This document shows positions 12,710 through 24,700 of a stretch of DNA of 64,000 nt, piece after piece (within the stretch, counting starts at the first letter, position 1; each line of letters begins with the position of its first letter). The notes below the pieces were generated by a model. The model saw only the letters and a list, made by a program, of their open reading frames with translations. It did no database searches and was not told the DNA's origin. The DNA is from Euryodendron excelsum (lineage: Eukaryota; Streptophyta; Magnoliopsida; Ericales; Pentaphylacaceae), in NCBI GenBank assembly GCA_033060915.1, contig CM065390.1:20968501-21032500 (forward strand). The letters run 5' to 3'. The translations under genes were made by a program, and so were the position numbers.

Positions 12710-15699
12710 ATTCACCATATACATATCAAATATTTATTTTTCAATTCACGTTTAAATTAAGAAATAAAGTTGAAATGCAAACATTTCTTAATTGTGTTTC
12801 TCCAATTCCTTTTATAAAATCAAATACAAAATAAGACTAGATATAAGATTACGAGTTCAATTAAACGTAAGATTACGAGTCCAATCCCATAGTCTTCTCT
12901 CGTTAAAGAAACACATTCAAAGCAATTATAAAGTCCCTATTACTTGTCTAAAGGTCTTTTATATATATATATATCTATATATACGCCATGCATAACCCAT
13001 ATGTGTGTATATACATCCTGCCGAAGAGACATAGATATATATATTTAGTCTGCAGGAGAAAGTTATTATTTGATGGTAGCTTGGACACATATAATGTGAT
13101 CATATGCGTTGATTGATTCAAATTTCAAAGCTTTGATGGGCTGCTAATTCAGTTAGGTCAATATACAGCAGAGAAGATCTTTGGGCATTTCTATTTATTA
13201 AATGACAATGATGAGGTACGGAAAGAAGAAAAAGTAGGGTGATATATTTTACTTTTGCTCTCATTGCCATGTGAATTCAATGTCGTATGGTTGGTAAAGG
13301 TGACTTAAAATGTTTGGCTCAAAATTTTATTTTAAAATGAGTGAGTCTATCAAAAGTCATAAAATACGTCACCTTCATCTCATGTATAGCTTGTCTGGGT
13401 GAATTTTTTTTTTTATATTGATTTTTAACTTTGACTTATAATTTTTTTATTAATTTTTAAAAATTATTAGCCAAAGCCCAAACTAGTAAAAAAGTTATGT
13501 CATTAATTTTCGTTAGTAAAATATTAAAATAAAAACATCCCAAGAATATAAACAATGGGATTGAATATAGTGATCATAAGAGGAAAAAGGTGTTGATTTT
13601 TTAATCAACAACTGTATTTGATTTGAACAAATCCTAATGTAAAGTTTTGACCATAAAGTCATCATATGGTATATATTAATCAGATGGGAGGTAGGGCACT
13701 TGTCTGCATTTGGATGCATGATTGGTTCTAAAATTAGAGGGCCCATGAATAACCACATGAGTTTGACCTCATTGTAACATTATCCACAAGCAAAAACAAA
13801 GCCATGTGCCCCACGCGTGTGCGCATCCCACCTAATTTATTTTTTTTAAAAAAGAAGATAAATTCCTCCTTCTAATACTCACATCTTACCTAATTTTGCA
13901 TACTCTTAAGGACCACTACCTCCAAAAGTAACTCTAGATTCTACTTGGCGGAATGTGGAAATTGAGTTTTTATTTTTTTAGTTTATCTTTTTATCCCCTG
14001 AAACAGAGCCCAATTTTTTTTTATATAGATGCTTTTAATAATATTATTCGAAGTTATATTCTTAGGGCATTTTGTTCAAAAGATAAGGTCGTGGGGTAGA
14101 ATCATTAATTTAGGGTCGGATGTTATCTAGTTTTTCTATGTAGGGGCATCTTGGGAAAAAGGAAAGGGGAAGTGATTGACGGGGATCGAATCATATTTCT
14201 AGTGCCTTGAACACTGGAACAGACCCTCTGCCCAACTTGTCTTCTGTTTAATTGTGCAAAAATCAAGCATTATAGGGTGTCTAGATTATTTTTTAAAAAA
14301 ATCATAAATTATAAATTTAAATTAATTTTAAAAAGTCACTTATGTACATAATTTTTTCAAACTTATGTTAGATTAAAAATATCACTTTTTTCAATAAAAA
14401 CTAAACACAATTTAAAATTTTTATAAATTATTAAGAATCAGGTAAGCAATCCGATCGGGATTCCATATTGCTTTTCCCATCCCACAAAACAAAATGTGGT
14501 TATAGTGCACTTTTTTAGACTTTTGACATTGCTCATCCTACACCAACCTCGCATGGGTCCCACTCAACAGGTCTACTACTCCACATTCGGAATTTGCACA
14601 AGTCAAATAAAGCTTAATTGCATTTCTTGGGTCAAAGAATAGCAGCCCATATAGCCCTTCAACATGGGCTTTTTTTTTTTTTTAGTTTAACCATCCATGC
14701 TTGCTTTTGTATTTAAAATTATAGCATGGACTAAAGACTGAGACCAGGTATATGAAATACATGCACAACACCAGGGTCAATTTTCAAGATCATTTGCTTG
14801 AGCAATTTCAACTAAAGTAATGTCCAATTGTTTGAATTAGTGATCTTGTGTCCAGTATTATTCCACATTTAGTTGCGCAAAAGGAGAGTCGTAATAACTA
14901 ATCTGAACAAGACCTTTTATCTAAGTATGCACTGGATTAATTTATCTCAAGAGTTGAGTAAACAATTTAAGGATTTGGGATTGATGCCAAATTACAAATT
15001 ACTTTCTGCCGAATTTGTAATCCCAGAATTTAATGTCCCCGTGATCTTTATCCTCTTATCCCATCCTATAAAACAAACGTCACTTCAAGTTGAATTATCA
15101 GGTCTCCTTGTTGTCACCATGTCATACTTAGGAATCAAGATTGAGACCAAGCCAATGGAATTTCACCAAATGTTTAACCTCTAAATTAATTGCATAGCTC
15201 ATTTGTTTCTATTCTACGAATGATTAATTGTAGTAATCACTAATCTCTGTTAGCCCTAAATTTATTCGTACGAAATTTTATATATAATTTTGATAATAAC
15301 TTATTTTGATTTATAAATGGTTTGTTGATTATATTCAATACTTTTAATCTTTGGTCTAATTGGTATAATAAAATTTTACAAGATTATGAAACACTTGAAA
15401 AAGTGATAGAGACTTGAAAAGTAATATTTAAATCTTTCATGATCATGTTTTAAGAAAACTTGATTTAAGAAAGAAAATTAGATGACATAATTTGTTTTCA
15501 GATTAAAAATTTGATAAAACTATATCATATAATGCAGTCTTAGTTTTTTGCCCATATTTTTTAATCCAACAGTTGGATTAATCTGATTCTTGTTAGACTG
15601 AAAAGACGACTCAAATGTCTAATTACGGTATTTTTTGAATTTTTCATGAAAAAATATTTTTTAAGACGAAAATGATCTGAAAAGTGACTTATCGGATTT
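12710..15699. other. Gene-free stretch
   Basis: AT-rich intergenic DNA. A 103-codon plus-strand frame at 14873-15184 (GLMPNYKLLSAEFVIPEF) has no recognised relative and no support from flanking exons. Otherwise nothing identified. Confidence 0.55.
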
Positions 15700-16273
15700 G
15701 AAATTCAAAATATGGTAGCTTCGAGATAGTAATGATTATTTGACCACATCTTTTGATTCATAAGTCTAAATGATCTTATTCTTGAATTTATAAAAAATTA
15801 ACATTCATATATACATTTGATATGTTATATGAAGTTTCAAATTCTTATATTATTTGGGTGAAACACAAGGTGAAAGAAGACTTAGTGTAACAGAAACTCA
15901 AATATGACAGCTGAGAGAAAGTCTGAGTATTTTACACATATCTTTTGATTCTGATCTTCAAATGTTTTGATTCTTGAGAATGTGAAAAGCTAACGTACAT
16001 ATATACATTTTATATCTTATAGATTTCAAAATCGAACTTATTTTTTATGAAAAAGTTAATGCAAATTGATATAGTTGTGCAGAAATTCAAAAATGCCAGT
16101 TAGGAGACAGTTCAAATAATTTGATTATAACTTTTGATCTGACCATTAGATCGACCTGACTTTTAAGATTCTAAAAAAACTGAATTTCATGTCTACAACT
16201 TTTCTCTTATAGCTATTTTCAAATTAAAAAATCATCAAGTATAAAATCGAGGTGAAAGTGAAGATATTTGATT
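15700..16273. repeat. Three degenerate tandem units of about 191 bp
   Basis: The motif GAAATTCAAAA or GAAACTCAAA recurs at 15700, 15893, 16082 and 16275 (spacings 193, 189, 193). Each is followed at the same offset by a CAGCTGAGAGA-like word and then CTTTTGATCTGA-like and ACATATATACAT-like words. The array leads into LTR-like sequence. Confidence 0.65.
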
Positions 16274-17088
16274 AGAAATTCAAAAACCTGTCTGTCAACA
16301 AGTAGCTTAACGGGAAGAAATATCTTCACTGTTCTCCAACAGCCAAAAATTCATTTGAAGCTACAAATCATCTTCTTATTTTCATCTATAAATAGAGATA
16401 CACTTCGAGAACAAATCATAACAATAAGAACAATAAGAGTTTGTGCATCAAAATTATATTCATCCTACAAAGTCTTTGAGAATTTCATTATATTTTATCT
16501 TGTATTGTTTTGAAAGTTTCATTGGCATATCTATTATTTGAGAAAATTTATTTATAAACGAGAGTGGTTGTACTCTTGTTCTTTCTTCTTGTAAGAGAGA
16601 GACTAGTTAAGAAAAATTGCTAGGGGTTGGGTGTAATTAGCATATGTATAAAAACTAATTTGAGTGAGGAATCACTTGAATGGGTGTGACTAGCACCTGT
16701 GTAAACATTAATTGGAGGGGTATGACTAGCATCTGTGAAAAAAATTAGTTGTAAAGGAGGACTAGCGCTTGGGTTAAAAAGCTAGTGGCTATATCTATGG
16801 TTGGATGTAGTGGAGAAAAATTTCAAGGAATGAGCCTTGAGGAGTGAACGTAAACTTTGGAATTGAAATCGAACCACAATAAATCTTGATGTCGTATTCT
16901 CTTTTCTTTATCTCCTTTACTTTATAATTTGAATTGCTTATATTTATTTACAACATATTATTTGTTGATTAATATTTGTTTGAATATTTAGTTAAAATTT
17001 TTAAATTTAAAATTATTTGTCGAATTATTATTTAAACTCAATTCACCCGCCCTTTAAGGTTTTCACTTGAATTAACAATAGTTGGTTT
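16274..17088 (+). mobile_element. Decayed Copia-type LTR-like segment
   Basis: The sequence has the flavour of a plant Copia LTR: repeated GACTAGC words (near 16628, 16681, 16718, 16757), GGTTGGATGTAG, GAACCACAATAAATC, then AATTCACCCGCCCTTTAAGG and AACAATAGTTGG. The last parts recall the end of a Copia LTR next to a primer binding site. No internal coding region is seen. The call rests on remembered patterns. Confidence 0.5.
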
Positions 17089-17640
17089 AGGATCAAGCAC
17101 TTATCACTGCGCCAAAAGCAATTGCACTTAGTCAAGGCGCAACTTTATTTTCTTATACCTTAGCAGTGCAAAGCCCTGCACTAAGTGACAGGTGGACATG
17201 AGGGTGTGCGTCATATAAACGTTACGGGTTGACCAGTCACATACTCTAAATGGGTCCCCTATAAGACCCAACCGAATCAGAGGTCAATTGTTGGCCCCTC
17301 ATAAAACCAACAATCTCCCCTAGCAACGACCATGAGACTCGAACCCTTGACCTCGCTCTGATACCTAGTTTAGAATCAAGCGCTTGTCACTGTGTCAAAA
17401 ATAATTGTTGTTAGCCAAAACGCAACTTTATTTTCTTATACCTTAACAACACAAAGTCCCGCATTAAGTGATAGATGGACATGAGGATCTGCACCATATA
17501 AGCGCTATAGTTTAACTAGTCACGTACTCTATGTAGATCTTCCATAAAACTCAATCAAGTTTAACTAGTCACGTACTCTATGTAGATCTTCCATAAAACT
17601 CAATCAAGTCAAAGGTCGATTGCCCATATAAAGCCAACAA
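17089..17640. repeat. Diverged tandem pair of a dispersed-repeat segment
   Basis: A segment beginning GGTTTAGGATCAAGCACTTATCACTG (17089) recurs in diverged form at about 17370 (TAGAATCAAGCGCTTGTCACTG). Both continue with CGCAACTTTATTTTCTTATACCTTA. Within the second copy a 49-bp stretch is exactly duplicated in tandem (17511-17559 and 17560-17608). Confidence 0.7.
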
Positions 17641-18763
17641 AATCAACCAGATCAAGTTTCCATTGGCTTCAACTGGCTTGCAAACACATTTCAAATTCAT
17701 TTCTGCGCCAATTATGGGTACATTTATTCATGTATATTTTATTATTCTTATGTGTATTTTTATTTTGGACATCATCTGATTGTACTGGTTCCTATAATGT
17801 TATGTTTAGATCTTGATTTTATGAAGAGTAATAAAATTAAAATTATTTATACATATTTTATAGGTAACCAAATAAAAAAAAATGAATTTTTTCTGCCAAA
17901 TGTCTGTTCCTTTCCTTTTCATTTTCTTACATCAACCAGAAAAGGAAACAAATTTAGATTCTTTCAACTTATAATTTTCATATCTTTTCTTCCCTTTACA
18001 AATTGAAGATCCAATTCCAAATAGAGGATATAACTGCTGAAAAAATTTAGTAAGATATTAGACTTCATGAGCATACCCTCAAGGTAGAAGTACTTTGAAG
18101 TTGAAAAGGACAGGAACAAAGCAAATATGGAAATCAGAAATACATGGTGAAAATGATGGAACCCCAAACTCAATTACACTTGGGAGAAATTCATTGTCCA
18201 CAGTTATTTGCCTAAATCTTGCATTAAGATAGCCCGCAAAGAGGCCCAGTTTGTAGAGAAGGCTCATTTGTAAGAGTATGATTTTGGTGGAGTCAGTATA
18301 CACAACTTCTATCACTTACAAAATTTGTACACTATCCATCTCCTTGGATTTTGATTCAAGTACAATATGTCAACTACAAAATTTTCAAAATTAAGAGTAT
18401 TTTACTTCAAATTGATTTAGACTGGAACTTTGTCCTGTGGGATCCCATAACTTTCTTTATGTTTTTCATGTATCAACTGAGAATTTACCTGAGAAATATC
18501 AAGCAGAAATCCCCGGACAAACTTTGTATTTCAAAAAAGAAAACAATTTTCCATTAACAAGTAGAGTCAACAAGGCAAAACTATATCCTTCCCAAGTAAC
18601 TGAGAGATCATTTAATTTATGATCTGGAGAACAAAACCTACATTTTCATGACTCTATATGTGACTTACCAGTTACAATGTCCCGTCAAAACTAAATAAAT
18701 TAGTACAACCTCTTGCTCACATGCCAAAGTTTTCAACTTAAGTAACCAGAATTTGCCAAAGCC
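17641..18763. other. Gene-free stretch between LTR debris and PELP1 3' end
   Basis: No coding exon is recognised. The part nearest 18763 should be the PELP1 3' UTR on the minus strand, but I see no clear AATAAA signal to mark its end. Confidence 0.5.
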
Positions 18764-21700
18764 CTAATCAGAATCTGGATCCCCATCCACAATATCAGGA
18801 AGTGATTCCACAGATGATTCATTGTCCAAGTCAACAGCAAGATGCTTGCTTCTTTCCAAATTTGATGTCGTGGCAGAAGTGCTTACGCCTTCTGCTCCAA
18901 ACACTTCAGCCTTGGCTGCCAAGACATCCCTGCCAGTTGCCAATTCACCCTCCACAGGATCTGATGCACCAGTGTCTGAAACAACCCCACTAGTAAGTTG
19001 AGCCCCTGCAGAACTATCAAGCATTGCTCCACCTTGCTTAATGGGCTCTTCAACCAGGCGTGCGTCAACCATGATTTCATCCCCTTTTCCTTCAATCCTC
19101 TCAGAAACACTGGCTGATGCTAGCTCCTGTCGACCTTCTTCAGGAACTCTAGTACGGAATGAATCAGCTACAGGAGTAATCTTCTCGGGTGATGTATCGC
19201 GAAATGTTTCTGAAGGTTTTTCATTACAACTTTTATCCTTTCCAGGGTCAGTCACTGGAATCTCAATCTCGTCGTCATTTGCCAGCCAACTTTCATACAG
19301 GTCATCATCACCTAAATTGGAATCATCAGGCCCCTTTCCTAGCGTGCCTCTTGAAAATGGGGTATTTTGCTTATCACCGTATGAGTATACATCTGGGAAC
19401 CTGCTGTTAACCCCATCAAAGGAGGTGTTGCTGGCAGACGAGAAATCAGCCAGTGGAAGGGCCCTTGGATGTATGAGCACTTCCAAGGTCAAAAGAGCAT
19501 GCGCACAAAATTCAGCAAGCTTTGTTCCTGTTTCTCGCATGCCTGCAGACATCATTTTTCATGACAGGTGGGTTACAGCTACTATTTAATGAAACATGCC
19601 TGTCCAGTCACTAAAGATGACTTTTAGTACTATGAGATTAAAGTTTGACAGAAGAAAGTTCAATGGAAGAATGCATGACATTATGCACTGTCTTCCATGT
19701 GAAAAGGTCAACGAGAGAGAGACAGGGAGAGAGAGATGCCGATTATAGACTGGACCATGAGTGTGTGTTTGTGTTCCACAGATGCGCGGGGGTGGGGGGA
19801 AGTTGGTCGGTGTTGTCAGTGTTAAGTGACAGAGAGCGAGAGGGAGATGTAGCTTTTCTTGCATTCTATTTGCCATCACACAATATCAAAAGCAAACCTT
19901 CTCACATTACACTGTTTACTTTCATTATCTTCTACAGCTTGTGTATCTTGTAAAAGAGCAAACCCAATGCTGCTGTAGTGTCTTTATAGCATAAGGAACA
20001 AGACTAGGCAAGCAATTACAAACACACTCTATATCAGGCTTTATCATGTCTCAAATTCTTATCCAGCCACTTCAAATCAAGATTGATCAAATAGTTGTTT
20101 ACTATGTTTGGTTGTTTGTATGTCTATAGTTCCTCACTATATTTGCAATTAATGCACATTCCTAAAACCATGTGCATTTCCAGAATGGACAATAATGTTA
20201 GGATAGAGGCAATAAATGAATATGCAAAAGTCAAAAAGATCTTCACAATTTCTATTGACAAAGATTACCTCTACGGAAAAGCTCAAGACCCAGGGCTAGA
20301 TTTGGGGGCCGACAGCGAGCAGGAGAAAGAAGAGATGCTAAAAGTGCACGTAAGGATGCCAGCTGAAAATCTGCCCAAGTCAGGACAGGTTCATTGGAAA
20401 GAAAAATGTGTTTTTCCTCCTTAGCCCATCCCCCTTTACAGGCGTTTGTAGCTACAGTTATAAGAAGATAATCAATACTCGGTCGCCAACTCTCAGCTCC
20501 CAAAGCACCGCCCTGTAACATATGACATAGTTAATAATGATCACACATCATTTTAGATCAGGGGAAAACAAAAAAGTAAAGTACAAAGGAGTAGCACAAA
20601 GAGTAAACGTTTCCTTTATATATAAATCAAGGACTTAAATCATTGTCTTCAAAAGATGTACAATTATTTGATGAATCAACACAAAGAAATTATGAAATAT
20701 GGTCAGGTGAACAAGATATTCTAGTAAAGATGAAAAGTGATCTAATGATTACAACAACAACAATTAAAAGAACTAAAAAGAAGAAAGAGAGGAAGAAGAA
20801 AAACACAAACGAACGAAAAAAACAATTAATAAGCTGTTTACCAATGTTACTTGGATAAAGGGAAGAAAAGAGGGGGGCTTTGGTTTTGTGTTTTCGGGGG
20901 TGGGGGGGTGTTGGGGTTTGTAGTGCAACGCGGCACAATGCTTATTGGTTTTGGTACAGTCTTTTCCTGTTTCCAGATGATATTATGGTAAGAAGCCTGA
21001 TATTGATGCCGGCAAGGTAATGGTCATATTTACCAACTATTATGGAATATCTGGCACTACAAAAATCAAGTAGCCTTCAGTGAGATAAGGCCAAAAACTT
21101 TATGGACATTATGAGAAGGTCCACTGAAGCTCACACATTGACGATTGCAAGTGACACACTGGCACAACACACATTACCACTCACCATAGCACACCTGATT
21201 CTTATCACAGTGTACAACCATCCATTCAGGAAACTGTTAAGGATCTTATATATGTTGGCTTCTGAAATGTACAATGGAAAACAAGATTCTATAGCTCGTT
21301 GTCAAGGGAGAGAAAGGCAGCTACTGGAGCATCATAAGTAATATTCAGGGTTCCCACTTATAGGTGGTACCAGTGATACAAGTGAAAAACCATTTTGAAC
21401 AACTGAAGCAAGAGTCTTAAGAGAAATTTGGTGCCAGCACTGGTACAATAAAATTAAAGTTGAATTTACACTGGTTATCAATTTGTTTTAGGGATTAGTT
21501 CGGTGCCTTGGAAATATGTAGCCAACAGAAAGATATGAGACCAAGAAGCCAATAAAGTGTGAATTCAGATAACTCAATGGAGGAAAAAGAAAAAAATCTG
21601 ATCTGAGCAAAATCTTTAATGGGAGCAAGAACAGTGTATTGATCGCATAGAGGAGACCCACAACTCAATTGGTGTAGCTTTATGATGGGACAGGATAACT

Positions 21701-24700
21701 CCATTATCATCAAGATCTAGACTGACATAATAACGTGTTTAAGAGAAGTGAGAACAGAAATGCAAAAACAAAAGCAAATTCATCAGAAGATACGCCCCAA
21801 GGGAAAAGAGGCATTCTATTATCAGATATGCTAACAAAATTGGGTGATGAAGTAAATTTTTGAAAGAAGAGAAAACAAGAATACAAAAACAATAGCCCAT
21901 TGCCAAGTGTAGTTAAACTTTTCACACATACCACGGTTAGAAGTGCTTCTAATGCCTCCAACGCAGCTATCTTTACTGATATTGGTGTCGGGTTTTTGGG
22001 CACTCCCACTTCCAAATCAACTCTGTCAGGCTGTTCTTCAAGAGAAACAGTTGTACTTGCATGCTTCCTTTTCTTCTGGCGAGGCTGCAGTAATACCTCA
22101 TTGGAGGCCTTTGAGTATGCACTAGAAGATGTTCCACCACCGTCAGAGGCAATAGAGTCCAAATCAATAAATGCATTGTTGATAACTTCCTGGGTTAGAT
22201 ACACTGCTATGCCTGCACAATATACAACAATGCTAATAAGTATCTACCAAAACTAATTCTAACGAGAAAGAGAGTTAAATATTACAATATTAGATTAATA
22301 TGGAAAAATCCCTTTGCTGAGGAAAAACTTAGCTCATACTAATAGGTAGTAATAAAACTACAGACAGAATACAAAAAAATGAACCTAGCAGATCCATGCC
22401 AAAGCACAAAACTCCACCTTGAATTTGAAGATCAAAATGAAGAATATTAGGAGCTAGTGCCACAAACCGAGGTTGTGCAACTTAGATAGAAATGGCTTAC
22501 ATGATATTTTCTTTTCTACAGGCTCATAAAAGGAATAAGGATTCCACTTTTAGGTTTTGCTTCCTAAGCATGCAGGATGTCCCATAGCATCAAACTGGTA
22601 ATATTTATAAAAGGATGCTAACCATGCTAGCATTTGGGAACTTGAGAGTATGCAAAGTAAGAGCAATTTCAAGCTTGTAATTGTTGATAAAGATGGGGAA
22701 CTCTCAGTCCATATGCAGTAGTGTGGGGATTTAGGATGGGCATGGAAATTGTGACATGGCTTCGAGCCGTCACCTACTCTATCTCCCCCTCTACTTGGAG
22801 TTACCCAGAACTTATCTTACAAGCAGTATTAAGCTTGTAATAGTTGAGCAGGTAGCCTTGCATGACACTAACAGGATGCCCAAAACATATAGAATTCAAA
22901 TTTAGCTAACTAGAATTGGTACACTTGTTTCAAAATATATAAAACAAAATCCCATTTTGTCTTGGGAGGGACTTAGCTAATTTTTTTCTTCTCTTTTCTC
23001 CAGCAGAATGTGTATTGTGCGAGTGTTTGGGTATAAAAATGACCCACAAAGACAGAAATACAGATGATGTAAAATTGATAATATTAATCAACAATTTCAG
23101 ATGCATTTTTTTGGTGTGGTTTAGTCAGATGCATTTTGTTAGCCAAAGGATCACAGTGACGCTACACAGTGGGAGCAACTGATTTAGCACCAAGAAGCTA
23201 GGCAGCAACATGACAAGCAAAAAAACATAAGTTTTTTAATAAATTAAATGCTTACCAACCCCCATGGAAATCAGCAAAATCCTTATTATTGAGTAGACCT
23301 TTATCCTAAGATCTGGTAAAATGCATCTCTTGAAATACTCTGTTAAGAGTCGCACAATTTCTGCAGCATGCGGCAGTAGTTTACTGAAAGAAGAAAAAAA
23401 AAAGAGAGAAGCTTCACATTAAGTGCACATCCATAACCTTCGAAGATGCATGGGAACAGAAAAGGAAATAAAAGATTTTATCAGATACGAAGTTCACATG
23501 GTAGCAAAATCAGAAAATATAGAAACCCTAAGTATTTAACGATTTGGATAAATTAGCCAAAATTATGCCCAGAATATGCTGTTAGAAACATAGATTCCAT
23601 AAAGGTAAAAAGTAGAAGCTAAGAAGTATGGACACTTCTAAGAAGGTGCCATGTCCACGTTAGAAACCAACACTCATCGGACACGTGTCTAAACTTGTCT
23701 TGTTATTTTATAAATAATTTTAGAACCGGAAACGCTTTGAACACTTGGGGGCACACGTCCATAGCTTAGATTCACATTAACACATTGCAATTTTGAAGAA
23801 AATAAAATTGGATCCGATGATAAAATAAAAACAATATGGATTTATGCCTATTAATCTCTCATCCTTAAGACTTTTTAATTTTAGGAATTCTAAAATCCAA
23901 AACTTTCAATTTGTTTATGAAAAGAGTGTCCTAAGATAGATATTAGGATTTTTTGTTCACACTTCTTTCCAACATGTAGAATGTAAAAAACGATTTCTTA
24001 TTATTTCAAAATAATAAAACATAAACGTATTTGTAATGTAAAAGTGAGGAAATAGTTATTATTTTCACGTATGCACAAAGGAATATATATTCATTTGTAG
24101 ACGTGTCCCTTTTGTCTTCTGTCCAGATTTTGTTTACCTAGTGTTAGATAATAACACTAAACCAGTTGCCCTCAACTATTTGTAAGCGTAGATACAAAAA
24201 ATTTAGATCTCCTTCCAGCATTATTCACGCCTCACCTAATGTTTCTGAAATCAAAGATCTAGAACAAGGTGTCAGGATATACAGATGGTACTGCAGAAGC
24301 CTCAAAGCAGAAGGATATTTTCCAAAAATACAAGGGCATTAGTAAAGCACTTTGTGCTCCTTTCAATAAAAGTAAGAAGCAATGCAAGAAAAAGTTAAGG
24401 AAGATGAAAAAGAAGTTCAACAAGGACAAACAACTACAAAAAAAGGGACGAACTTACCTTTAAGTTTCTAGAAGGCCTATTTTTGGATTAATGCAAGAAG
24501 CACATCAACAGAATGAAGGCAATACTCAGAATGTGAGGGGTAAAGATCACATTCGAGCCCCACCACAAGGCATAACCCACATTAGGTTTTTAACTTAGGT
24601 TAAGTCCAGCTGAGGAGCAAGCTCAAAAACCTTCCGAAACACCAAATATAAAAAAGAAGAAGAAGAAAGTCGCCTTCTGAAACAGTGCCTTTAAGCTCAA

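Noticed and set aside
14873..15184. 103-codon frame in the intergenic region
   Set aside because: No recognised relative, no signal or domain, and flanked by repeat debris.
19041..19589. 182-codon plus-strand frame opposite the last PELP1 exon
   Set aside because: Antisense shadow of a low-complexity coding exon; the minus-strand reading matches the family and joins in phase to exon 12.
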